A stretch of DNA of 14,656 nt. Origin: Allocoleopsis sp036703385 (GTDB lineage: Bacteria; Cyanobacteriota; Cyanobacteriia; Cyanobacteriales; Coleofasciculaceae). The notes below the pieces were generated by a model. That model worked only from the letters and a program-made list of their open reading frames with translations. It did no database searches and was not told the origin of the DNA. Every line of letters begins with the position of its first letter. Positions within the stretch are counted from its first letter, which is position 1. Below, one piece after another: positions 5,307 to 13,100 of this stretch. The translations under genes were made by a program, and so were the position numbers. The DNA is taken from NCBI RefSeq assembly GCF_036703385.1, contig NZ_DATNPA010000788.1:1-14656 (forward strand), written 5' to 3'.

Positions 5307-8234
5307 ATGACGCTAATGCAGGTTTGGGGTGCTTTACTCATTTTCATAGTCTGCCCTCTGCTGGGTGGTCTTCCCCTGATTGCCTGGATTACTTATGCAT
5401 TGACGGGGCGTCAACTCGCACGCATTGGTACAGGCAATGTCTCCGTTTCAGCCGCTTTCTACCACGAGGGACGCTGGGTAGGTATCCTAGCCGTGTTATC
5501 CGAGGCGGCAAAGGGCATTGCTGCCGTTTTACTGGCGCGTTATTTCTTTTGGAATCAGCCTACGCAAGCGGCGTGGGAGCTGATTGCTCTGATTATGCTG
5601 GTCATGGGTCGTTACTGGATGGGCAAAGGCGCAGGGACGACTAATGTAGTTTGGGGCGTTGTGGCTCATGACTGGAGAGCGGCACTACTCGTCTTTGTGA
5701 TTGGGGGAATTAGCTTTACGATTTTTCGTAATCGCACCACTGGACGCATTGGCGTCTTAATCTTATTTCCCTTCATCTTGGCTTTGTTAGAGCCTCAGGA
5801 TCTGGCGCGAGTCGTTGCAGCAATGGCGTTAAGTGGATTAGTCGTTTGGATTTATCAAAAAATTCCTGATGATTTAGACTTACCCCCAGGGGAAAGCAAG
5901 GCAGAATCTGAACCTATGTTTCGTTTTTTTCAAGGCAATCGCGCCATCATTTCCCTCGACCAAGAACTAGAAGACCAAAAAGTCGGGCAAAAAGCTGCAA
6001 CCCTATCCCAGCTAAAACGTTGGGGTTACTCAGTCCCTCCGGGTTGGGTACTCCCCCCCGGTGATGACCCAGAACCTCTGATTAAATACCTTCCCGTTTC
6101 CGACTCCGAACCCTTGGTCGTGCGTTCTTCAGCCATTGGAGAAGACTCAGAACTTTCCTCCGCCGCAGGACAATATCAAAGCATTTTGAACGTTAGCAGT
6201 AGACCCGCCTTACAAGAGGCCATCACTCAAGTCTTGGCGTCCTACCATGACCCAATGGCTATCCAGTATCGGCGCGATTTCGCTAAAATCAATGGCTCCA
6301 AGTTACGGGAACTGCCAGACCAATCAATGGCAGTACTCATTCAACAACAAATCCAGGGAGCTTTTTCCGGCGTTGCCTTCAGTCGCGACCCCATCTCCCA
6401 ACAAGGTGATGCCGTAATTATTGAGGGGTTGCCAGGAAATGCCACACGCACTGTCTCCGGTCGAGTCACCCCAGAGCAGTATCGAGTCTATCTCTCACAA
6501 GACGCATCCTGTGAAACAGCCAAACCTTCGGCTCAAATTGAAGGCAGTGGTGATCTACCCCTGAGCTTAATTGAGCAAGTGGCGATTGTCGCGCGGGAGT
6601 TGGAGGCTCGTTATCACGGCATACCCCAAGATATTGAGTGGAGTTATGACGGTCAGGAATTGTGGATACTACAATCGCGACCGATTACCACCCTGCAACC
6701 GATCTGGACACGCAAAATTGCCGCAGAGGTGATTCCAGGACTCATTCGACCCCTGACCTGGTCAATCAATCGACCCCTGACTTGTGGCGTTTGGGGAGAA
6801 ATTTTTACGGTGGTTTTAGGCGATCGAGCACAGGGACTTGATTTCAATGAAACGGCAACGCTGCATTACTCCCGCGCCTACTTCAATGCCACCTTATTAG
6901 GGCAGATTTTTCGGCGCATGGGGTTGCCGCCGGAAAGTCTGGAATTTTTGACGAGAGGGGCGAAATTCTCCAAGCCACCTTTACGTTCCACTCTGGGGAA
7001 CCTGCCAGGATTACTGCGCTTGCTGAGTCGGGAATGGAGTTTAGATAAGGATTTTGAATCCGATGATCAACAGTTTTTTACTCCTACCTTGGAGCAATTA
7101 CAACTTCAGCCAGCCTCTGAGTTATCTCCATCGGAACTCCTAGAACGAGTAGACCTGATTTTGCAGAGGTTGAAACGGGTGACTTACTACAGTATTCTCG
7201 TGCCCCTGAGTGCCTCCTTCAGACAGGCAGTTCTGCGGGTTAAGGATGAAGAACTAGATAATAGCCAGACACCAGAGGTGGCAAGTTTGCGATCGCTGGC
7301 TCGATTGGCAGAAGATGCCCGTCCCTTGTTGCGGCGATCGACTAATGTAGAGGATAGCGCGGCCTCCCTGTTTGCGGCCTTAGCGGAAATCCCTGATGGT
7401 CGTAGCCTTTTGGAACAGTTTGATCAGTTTCTGGAAGACTACGGCTACCTCAGCGAAGTAGGCACTGATATTGCTGTTCCCACCTGGAAAGAAGACCCCC
7501 GACCGGTTCGGCAGCTGTTTGCTCAGTTACTCTCAAATCCTCTGCCGTGTTCTCAACCGATTCAATCGCAGCGTTGGCAAGCTCAGCTAGTTCAGGCTCG
7601 TTTAAATCTCAAAGGCCGAGTCACAGAAGTCTACTCTAAACTGTTGGCTGATCTGCGCTGGTGCTTTGTAGCGCTAGAGTCAGTCTGGCTGCGATCGGGG
7701 TTGCTGGAGAGTCCTGGAGATATTTTCTTTTTGGAATTGCCAGAAATTCGCCAATGGGCTGCCAGTGATGACCCCAAACACACAGAACTTATTCGTGCAG
7801 TTTTGCAGATGAAGCGATCGCAACTCGAACAGCATCAGCAACTGACCACCGTCCCCTCCCTGTTCTACGGCAATTCACCCCCTGCTCCCCTTGCCACAAA
7901 TTCCTCCCCTTCTCAACAACGACTGCAAGGTATTGGTGCCAGTTCAGGGCAAGTCGAGGGGTGGGTGAAGGTGCTGCATAATTTACAAGCCGCTTCCGAT
8001 ATTGACCAACAAACCATTCTTGTTGTACCTTACACAGATTCGGGTTGGGCACCTCTGTTGGCGCGAGCAGGGGGTCTGATCGCCGAAGTGGGGGGGCGAC
8101 TTTCCCACGGTGCGATCGTGGCGCGTGAGTATGGCATTCCAGCGGTGATGGATATTCACAACGCCACTCAAGTGTTACGCGATGGTCAGCGGGTGCGAAT
8201 TGATGGTCAACAGGGCATTGTCGAAATTCTCTAA
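5307..8234 (+). CDS. PlsY-like membrane domain fused to a PEP-synthase/rifampicin-phosphotransferase-like dikinase
   Basis: The protein is 975 aa from ATG 5307. TTG 5295 gives four more residues, and neither start has a clear Shine-Dalgarno sequence. Residues 1 to about 185 form several membrane helices and resemble PlsY, which acylates glycerol-3-phosphate from acyl-phosphate. GTGNVSVSAAF (42-52) recalls the PlsY GSGNxGATN motif, KGIAAVLLAR (69-78) a second motif, and GRYWMGKGAGTTN (101-113) the GKGVAT motif, all degenerate. Residues about 215-462 form a PPDK_N ATP-grasp domain, with VVRSSAIGEDSELSSAAGQY (271-290) and IEWSYDGQELWILQSRPIT (443-461). The middle domain (about 465-840) has FLEDYGYLSEVGTDIAVPTW (708-727) and SGLLESPGDIFFLELPEI (797-814). 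The C-terminal swivelling domain has GGRLSHGAIVAREYGIPAV (929-947), with H934 as the phosphocarrier. The dikinase half looks complete. True PEP synthase (ppsA) is unlikely because the large C-terminal PEP/pyruvate-binding barrel is missing. The acceptor substrate and any PlsY activity are unknown. Confidence 0.85.
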   Translation: MTLMQVWGALLIFIVCPLLGGLPLIAWITYALTGRQLARIGTGNVSVSAAFYHEGRWVGILAVLSEAAKGIAAVLLARYFFWNQPTQAAWELIALIMLVMGRYWMGKGAGTTNVVWGVVAHDWRAALLVFVIGGISFTIFRNRTTGRIGVLILFPFILALLEPQDLARVVAAMALSGLVVWIYQKIPDDLDLPPGESKAESEPMFRFFQGNRAIISLDQELEDQKVGQKAATLSQLKRWGYSVPPGWVLPPGDDPEPLIKYLPVSDSEPLVVRSSAIGEDSELSSAAGQYQSILNVSSRPALQEAITQVLASYHDPMAIQYRRDFAKINGSKLRELPDQSMAVLIQQQIQGAFSGVAFSRDPISQQGDAVIIEGLPGNATRTVSGRVTPEQYRVYLSQDASCETAKPSAQIEGSGDLPLSLIEQVAIVARELEARYHGIPQDIEWSYDGQELWILQSRPITTLQPIWTRKIAAEVIPGLIRPLTWSINRPLTCGVWGEIFTVVLGDRAQGLDFNETATLHYSRAYFNATLLGQIFRRMGLPPESLEFLTRGAKFSKPPLRSTLGNLPGLLRLLSREWSLDKDFESDDQQFFTPTLEQLQLQPASELSPSELLERVDLILQRLKRVTYYSILVPLSASFRQAVLRVKDEELDNSQTPEVASLRSLARLAEDARPLLRRSTNVEDSAASLFAALAEIPDGRSLLEQFDQFLEDYGYLSEVGTDIAVPTWKEDPRPVRQLFAQLLSNPLPCSQPIQSQRWQAQLVQARLNLKGRVTEVYSKLLADLRWCFVALESVWLRSGLLESPGDIFFLELPEIRQWAASDDPKHTELIRAVLQMKRSQLEQHQQLTTVPSLFYGNSPPAPLATNSSPSQQRLQGIGASSGQVEGWVKVLHNLQAASDIDQQTILVVPYTDSGWAPLLARAGGLIAEVGGRLSHGAIVAREYGIPAVMDIHNATQVLRDGQRVRIDGQQGIVEIL

Positions 8235-8296
8235 AGACTGAAGGTTCCTGGTCACTAGTGCAGCGCACCAGAAATAAATAACCAGCTTACCAATCT

Positions 8297-8306
8297 GCCC
8301 TAAGCC
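8297..8306. repeat. Left target-site duplication of the MITE-like element
   Basis: GCCCTAAGCC abuts the left terminal inverted repeat and is repeated exactly at 8465-8474. The bases beyond the two copies differ (T at 8296 against C at 8464), so the duplication is exactly 10 bp. Confidence 0.75.
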
Positions 8307-8464
8307 GAATGTCACTGACTTAAGAACTCTCATAGCTCACCAACCAACCCTTGTGCAGGGGGTCTCTAGGTAGGCACTCCGTCCCCCAGTGGGGGGTTTC
8401 CCCCAAACCCCCCAATCTGGGTTTTCTAAGAAACGCTCACTTTTCCCTTAAGTTAGTGACATTC
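8307..8464. mobile_element. MITE-like non-autonomous transposable element, 158 bp
   Basis: The left terminus GAATGTCACTGACTTAAG (8307-8324) and the right terminus CTTAAGTTAGTGACATTC (8447-8464) are 18-bp inverted repeats with a single mismatch. Exact 10-bp direct repeats flank the element. The interior has no reading frame. It contains a C5/G5 hairpin (8383-8387 with 8391-8395, loop AGT) and C-rich runs up to about 8413. Structure and size are those of a MITE mobilised in trans by a DDE transposase. A 10-bp duplication fits parts of the IS4 superfamily, but the parent IS cannot be named from this window. Confidence 0.78.
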
Positions 8465-8474
8465 GCCCTAAGCC
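8465..8474. repeat. Right target-site duplication of the MITE-like element
   Basis: GCCCTAAGCC directly follows the right terminal inverted repeat and is identical to 8297-8306. Confidence 0.75.
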
Positions 8475-8503
8475 CATAAACACTAAACTATTTAGCCTGT
8501 TGG

Positions 8504-8531
8504 TCACTGTTCACTGCTCACTGCTCACTGT
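8504..8531. repeat. Four tandem heptamers TCACTGT/TCACTGC (STRR type)
   Basis: TCACTGT, TCACTGC, TCACTGC and TCACTGT follow one another without gaps, differing only in the last base. Short tandem heptamer arrays in intergenic DNA are a known feature of filamentous cyanobacterial genomes. They are too short and spacer-free for a CRISPR array. Confidence 0.85.
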
Positions 8532-8648
8532 TTGACACTTCATCCTTTTTTTTTGGTAGAGATACTTTAAAATTTAGGGTAATTGCTTAAAACCTTTGTC
8601 ATAAGGGGGTTTTAGGTATTGCCGAGGAAGGAGCAGGTAAAATTAGCT

Positions 8649-8670
8649 GGACTAATTTTGTAATTAGACC
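8649..8670 (+). promoter_or_regulatory. Inverted repeat upstream of the pentapeptide-repeat gene
   Basis: GGACTAATT (8649-8657) and AATTAGACC (8662-8670) pair at 8 of 9 positions around a TTGT loop, about 85 bp before the pentapeptide gene. It could be a regulator-binding palindrome or a leader hairpin. There is no T tract. A HIP1 site follows 7 nt later. Confidence 0.3.
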
Positions 8671-8755
8671 GCCAAGGCGATCGCTCCTGTTGTCGGCAGA
8701 TAGAGTGCTAGGTTAACGCTACAGTAAACGAATCAAGCTGACAGGCTTGCCGTCA

Positions 8756-10135
8756 ATGGCAAATGAGGAACATCTCGCTGTGCTCCGGCAAGGGGTTGAA
8801 GCTTGGAATGAATGGAAAGCCAACAACCCCGAAATCAGACCCAATCTCAGTTTTGCCAATGGCAAAAGGATTACCATTCGAGGCGCAAAACTCAGTGGTG
8901 TAGACCTGAGTCGAACCAACCTGAGCAGGGCAGATCTGAGCAAGGCCGATCTAATCGGGGCAAAACTCAATGAGGCAAACCTCAGTGAGGCTTATTTAAG
9001 TGAGGCCGATTTAATTGGTGCCGACCTCACGAGTGCTGACCTCAGTAGTGCTGACTTAATTGGGGCAAACCTGATTGGAGCGAATCTCAACAAGGCATAC
9101 CTGAGTGGCGCAGATCTCACCAAAGCCAACCTCAGTGGCGCAGATCTGGTTGGGGCAAAACTAATTGGAGCCAAACTAAGTGGCGCAAACCTCAGTGGAG
9201 CTAAACTGATTGGGGCTAACCTTAGTGGAGCCTACCTCCGGGGAGCCTACCTTAAAGGTGCGAACTTGATTGATGCCAACTTGATTGGAGCCAACCTGAG
9301 TGGGGCAAACCTACACAAAGCTAAAGCGCTGCATACCAACTTCTACAAAGCTATATTCACGGGAGCTTGCTTGCAAGATTGGCATACGAACAGTTCGACA
9401 AATCTAGAAGAGGTAATTTGTGACTATGTCTATCTACAAGCTGATCAACGAGAACGTCGTCCCATTCAGGGAAATTTTGCGCCGGGAGCATTCACAAAGT
9501 TGTTTCAACAGGCATTAGAAACCGTTGAACTAATTTTTTGTAACGGTATTGATTGGCAAGCATTTCTCTCATCTTTCCAAAAAGTTCAAGATAAAACTGA
9601 AGTATCGGAGTTTTTTATTCAATCTATTGAAAATAAGACTGATGGAGGTTTAGTTATTCGATTAAGTCTTCCAAATCAAATTGATAAATCACAAATCGAG
9701 TATTACCTCAAGCAAGAATATGAGTATCAACTAAAAGCTATAGACAAGATATATCGATATCAAATCCAAGCTACCTATGAGGAGATAGCCACCTATCGTC
9801 ATCAAAGTTCTGAGATGATAGAAATTGTTAAGGCAATGGCTGGTAGAATGATTAATGTTGAAGCGAGACAACTGATAGATCGGCGAGCGGTATCAGACGC
9901 AGCGGCAAAGATTCAGAGGTTACTTCAACAACTAGAGCAGACTTATCCCACCAATACGCCTCTGGAAAAGCAGATAGTGGTCACAGAGGTCATCAAACAC
10001 ATTGAGAGTAATCCCAATCTAAAAATGAGAGTTGTGGAAGCATTGAAAGGTGTAAGTATTGACGCTCTGAAAGAGTTAATCGATCATCCTTTAGTGAATG
10101 TCCTACTTGCGGCTTTAGAAGGCTATCAGGAATAA
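8756..10135 (+). CDS. Pentapeptide-repeat protein with helical C-terminal region
   Basis: The protein is 459 aa from ATG 8756. I prefer this start because ACAGG at 8741-8745 lies at a usable distance, whereas TTG 8747 lies directly against it. The N-terminus (EEHLAVLRQGVEAWNEWKAN) is a leader often seen on cyanobacterial pentapeptide proteins. From residue 42, 29 consecutive A(D/N/K/Y)LxG-type pentapeptides run to 186, and degenerate units continue to about 206. This predicts a right-handed quadrilateral beta-helix of about eight coils, a fold used in protein-protein contacts and DNA mimicry. Residues about 207-459 are not repeats. They contain a mixed segment (225-315), a long charged helical segment (315-396) and a conserved-looking end (EALKG..IDALKELIDHPLVNVLLAAL). 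No signal peptide or membrane helix is seen, so it is probably cytoplasmic. Biochemical function is unknown. Its stop lies 12 bp from the end of the convergent adhesin-CHAT gene. Confidence 0.9.
   Translation: MANEEHLAVLRQGVEAWNEWKANNPEIRPNLSFANGKRITIRGAKLSGVDLSRTNLSRADLSKADLIGAKLNEANLSEAYLSEADLIGADLTSADLSSADLIGANLIGANLNKAYLSGADLTKANLSGADLVGAKLIGAKLSGANLSGAKLIGANLSGAYLRGAYLKGANLIDANLIGANLSGANLHKAKALHTNFYKAIFTGACLQDWHTNSSTNLEEVICDYVYLQADQRERRPIQGNFAPGAFTKLFQQALETVELIFCNGIDWQAFLSSFQKVQDKTEVSEFFIQSIENKTDGGLVIRLSLPNQIDKSQIEYYLKQEYEYQLKAIDKIYRYQIQATYEEIATYRHQSSEMIEIVKAMAGRMINVEARQLIDRRAVSDAAAKIQRLLQQLEQTYPTNTPLEKQIVVTEVIKHIESNPNLKMRVVEALKGVSIDALKELIDHPLVNVLLAALEGYQE
8879..9373 (+). repeat. 15-bp coding tandem repeat (pentapeptide array)
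   Basis: About 33 units of 15 bp encode the pentapeptide beta-helix. Many units are close DNA copies with recurring GGCGCAGATCTC- or GGGGCAAACCTG-like words, suggesting recent duplication within the array. The periodicity also produces long false reading frames on the opposite strand. Confidence 0.85.
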
Positions 10136-10147
10136 AATGAATAGGTA

Positions 10148-13100
10148 TTACCACGGGCTACCAATCATTGTAAAAGCTGCCCAATAATAAGGATGGGAAA
10201 AATCTTGATTCTCCGCGAGTTCAGGAGGGAGAGGGATGGGTTCGTGTAACCCAGGTACATGCAGTTTACCGTTTTCCACACGCGTCTCTCCCCGCAACAT
10301 GGCAATTTGGGCACGTCGCAAGGCAAGGGCTTTAATGTTTACGTCGGGTTGGCTCAGTTGGTGGTAAAATGCGCTCATCAGCGCCAAGGTGCCACCATCA
10401 CTGACGTACCACAGACTGGCGAGGGCAGATTTGACTCCGGCTTGTACAGCTAGTCCGGCAAACCCTAACTCAGCGTCAATATCGCCTACTGCTGTCTTAC
10501 AGGCACTTAAAACTAATAGCTCGACTTGGGGCGGCTCATACCATCCTAGCTGGTGGAGTTGATTGATTTTGAGTTGGGTGTCCCATAGTTGAATGTAAGA
10601 TTTACTGGCGTCTCCCGGTTTGAAGTCGGCGTGGGTTGCTAGGTGGATGATTTTATACTGCTGACGTTGGGATTTGAGATTATTCAGGGTGAAGCCTTCG
10701 TTGAGGAAGGATTTTCCTCGCCATACCTGTTCGGTAATTGCGTTCAATTCAACTGGTACGGCAGGTAAGGGTTTCAGAGGAGGTGAAAATTTTGAAGCTC
10801 CCATCGCCAGGACTTGGACATCTTTGACGGGATTGTAGCGGGTATTGGTGAGGCTGACGCTGGGGATAGAGCCGATGCTGTATTTTTCCACAAGAAATTG
10901 CTTGCCGTCGTGCAGTGCTGCCATTGGAACGGTACGCAATCCCGCATCCATGCAAAAGATCAGAGTGTCGATGTTGAGTTTTTCCAAGTCGGATTTGAGG
11001 GGGGCAATCATCCACTGATAGAGTTGTTGGGCAGGGGCGAGGTAAGCTGTGGGGCGATCGCGATCGGATATAGTTTGGCGGAACTCGGCTAAGGTTTTCT
11101 TGAGGGCAGTGGCATTAGCTTGTGGGACGATTTTGTAAATAGGGATGCCTTCGGGAGGGACTAATATCAGTTCCAAGGAGTCGGGGAGCGATCGCGCATA
11201 GATAACGACAGGACTTGTTTGAGTTTGACTATGAATCGTCTTGAGGGTATCTCGAATAGTTTCAACCGTAACGACTTCATTGGTAAGATTTTCTCGAAAG
11301 TACTTCTCGTATTCCTTCTCAAAGAGCTTATCAATCTGACCAACACCTAGGGGACTGTTAACATTAAGCGATAAATTTGTTTGGTCATAAAGGTGCCATG
11401 TAAAATTGTAAGTTCCGGTTCTAGGGTCTTGCTCAATCAGGGTTTCAGTGTTGAGACGATCTCCAATCCAAAAGGCTAAATCCTTTAAGGGGTTTCCGCT
11501 TCGCTCTGGAAGGTGTATCGCCTCGGGCAGGATGGGATTGGAATCTGTTGGGAGTGGGGCTATAGGAGGAATGGATATGATTTGTATGCGATCGCTATCC
11601 TGTTTGTGAGTGTAGGGATAGGATTGAGTTGGCGAAATGGTCTGTTCCGTTGCTGTATTCCCTCTGGTAATCGCTCCTTGGGTTCCGTTTGTTTCGGCAT
11701 TCCCCACAATAAAGGGGGTTACGCCTCCACCCCCATGACGGATAGTGATGGTGCCACCGTCTGCTCCTCCAGAGGTGGAAATACTAGCATTTACGCCATT
11801 TCGGTCATTGAAAGAGCCAGTGGATCGGAAGAATTTGTTAGCTGTAATATCAACATTTCCTCCCCTGCCATTACCGAGGTTTTGAGCATCAATTTGGTTA
11901 ACGGTAATATTGCCACGAGCATCAAGCTTAATATTGCCAGCATCACCCAATGACGAGGAATTGAGAATGCCAGTAGTAATGTCTCTGCTGCTGCTAGAGA
12001 GTGCCATCCCGCCTGGTGAGGAAATGTTTCCTGTTTGGATGTTATTAACTGTCTTGATGTTTATCTCTGCTGGATTAATAGTAGTAATATTGCCCGCGAC
12101 GCTCAAATTATTGAGAGGTGTCAAGCTACCCACAAAACCATTGAATTGAACAATACCACTGCCAGGGTTGAGGTCTAGGTTGTAAGTGCCATCAACCGTA
12201 TTTTTAAAGATAATGTTGCCGGTACCGGAAATGTTGACGAAGGCATTCCCCGCTAGATTCACCGGACGGTTGAAGGTAACGCTGTTTTCGTTCGTTCTTA
12301 TATCTCCACTGAGTGTAATAGTGCTGTTATTACCAGCGCTGAGGGTAATTGAACCTCCTTTACTTTGCAAAGAAAAGGCATCCATCGCAGCAACACTAAT
12401 GTTGCCAGTAGCAGCATTGAGGGTAATATTGCCGCCATTGCCAAGGGCAGAAGTCATAATTAGCGGACTGGTGCTGGTGATATTCCCCCCAGTACTGGTG
12501 ATGCTGAGACTCCCGCTATTTTGGTTGAAGCCACTATTGAGGAGACCGATTTGTCCTACTCTAATGTCACCAGGGGCTTGGATGGTGATATTGCCGCCAT
12601 TGTTACCCCCCAAAGCATTCAAAATACCAGCAGTGGTAGTGATCGCACCCCCTTGGCTGATTAAGGAGATTGGCCCAGCATTCAGCGTGCCACTAGAGTC
12701 GATATTCGCTGTAGTAATATTGCCAGTGGCATTAAGAGCGATCGCTCCTCCATTGCCAATTGCAGAGCTAGCGTTAAGTGTCCCTTCACTGGTATTGATG
12801 CTAGCTCCATCGAAGGTAATATCCCCCCCCCTGGAGTTGATCGGCTTTTGGGTAATAATGCTAACACTGTTGTTGCTAGTTCCTGTGAAGCTAATATTCC
12901 CGCCTCCCGAATCGATCTCTAGGGCATCATTGGCAATAAGGATGCCTTGTAAGCCAGCATCTGTCACAATAAACTTGATTTCTCCCGTATTCGAGATGAT
13001 TTGGTTATGAATCCCTATGCCCGCGCCGTTGGTACTACTTCCGGTGAAGGTGATTTTTCCAACTCCTGAGTTGATCGGCGCAATGAAGGTAACAATGCCT

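Larger units (their letters stand above)
8235..8755. other. Non-coding region with mobile-element and repeat debris
   Basis: No gene is supported in these 521 bp. In order it holds a MITE-like element (8307-8464) with flanking 10-bp duplications, four tandem heptamers (8504-8531), a T run (8546-8554), an inverted repeat (8649-8670) and a HIP1 octamer (8677-8684). No terminator with a T tract is seen directly after the dikinase fusion gene. Confidence 0.6.

Noticed and set aside
5307..8234. Assignment as phosphoenolpyruvate synthase (ppsA)
   Set aside because: The ATP-grasp and His domains fit, but the large C-terminal PEP/pyruvate-binding barrel is missing, the His domain is at the very end, and a membrane domain is added at the front.
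7789..8268. 159-aa minus-strand frame at the end of the dikinase gene
   Set aside because: The sense strand encodes the conserved swivelling His domain; the antisense frame shows no motif.
8235..8280. Terminator after the dikinase fusion gene
   Set aside because: CTGGT and ACCAG near 8250-8271 can pair over 5 bp, but there is no GC-rich stem or T tract.
8504..8531. Possible CRISPR remnant
   Set aside because: The units are 7 bp and contiguous, with no spacers and no cas genes nearby.
8719..9174. Opposite-strand reading frames rich in SAPLRSA-like residues
   Set aside because: They are antisense translations of the 15-bp pentapeptide repeat; its periodicity keeps stops out of several frames.
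12186..13010. 274-aa plus-strand frame rich in V, I, L and P
   Set aside because: It is antisense to the beta-helix repeats of the adhesin-CHAT gene. Its hydrophobic look comes from the complement of Gly/Asn/Thr-rich codons, and the sense frame has clear domains.
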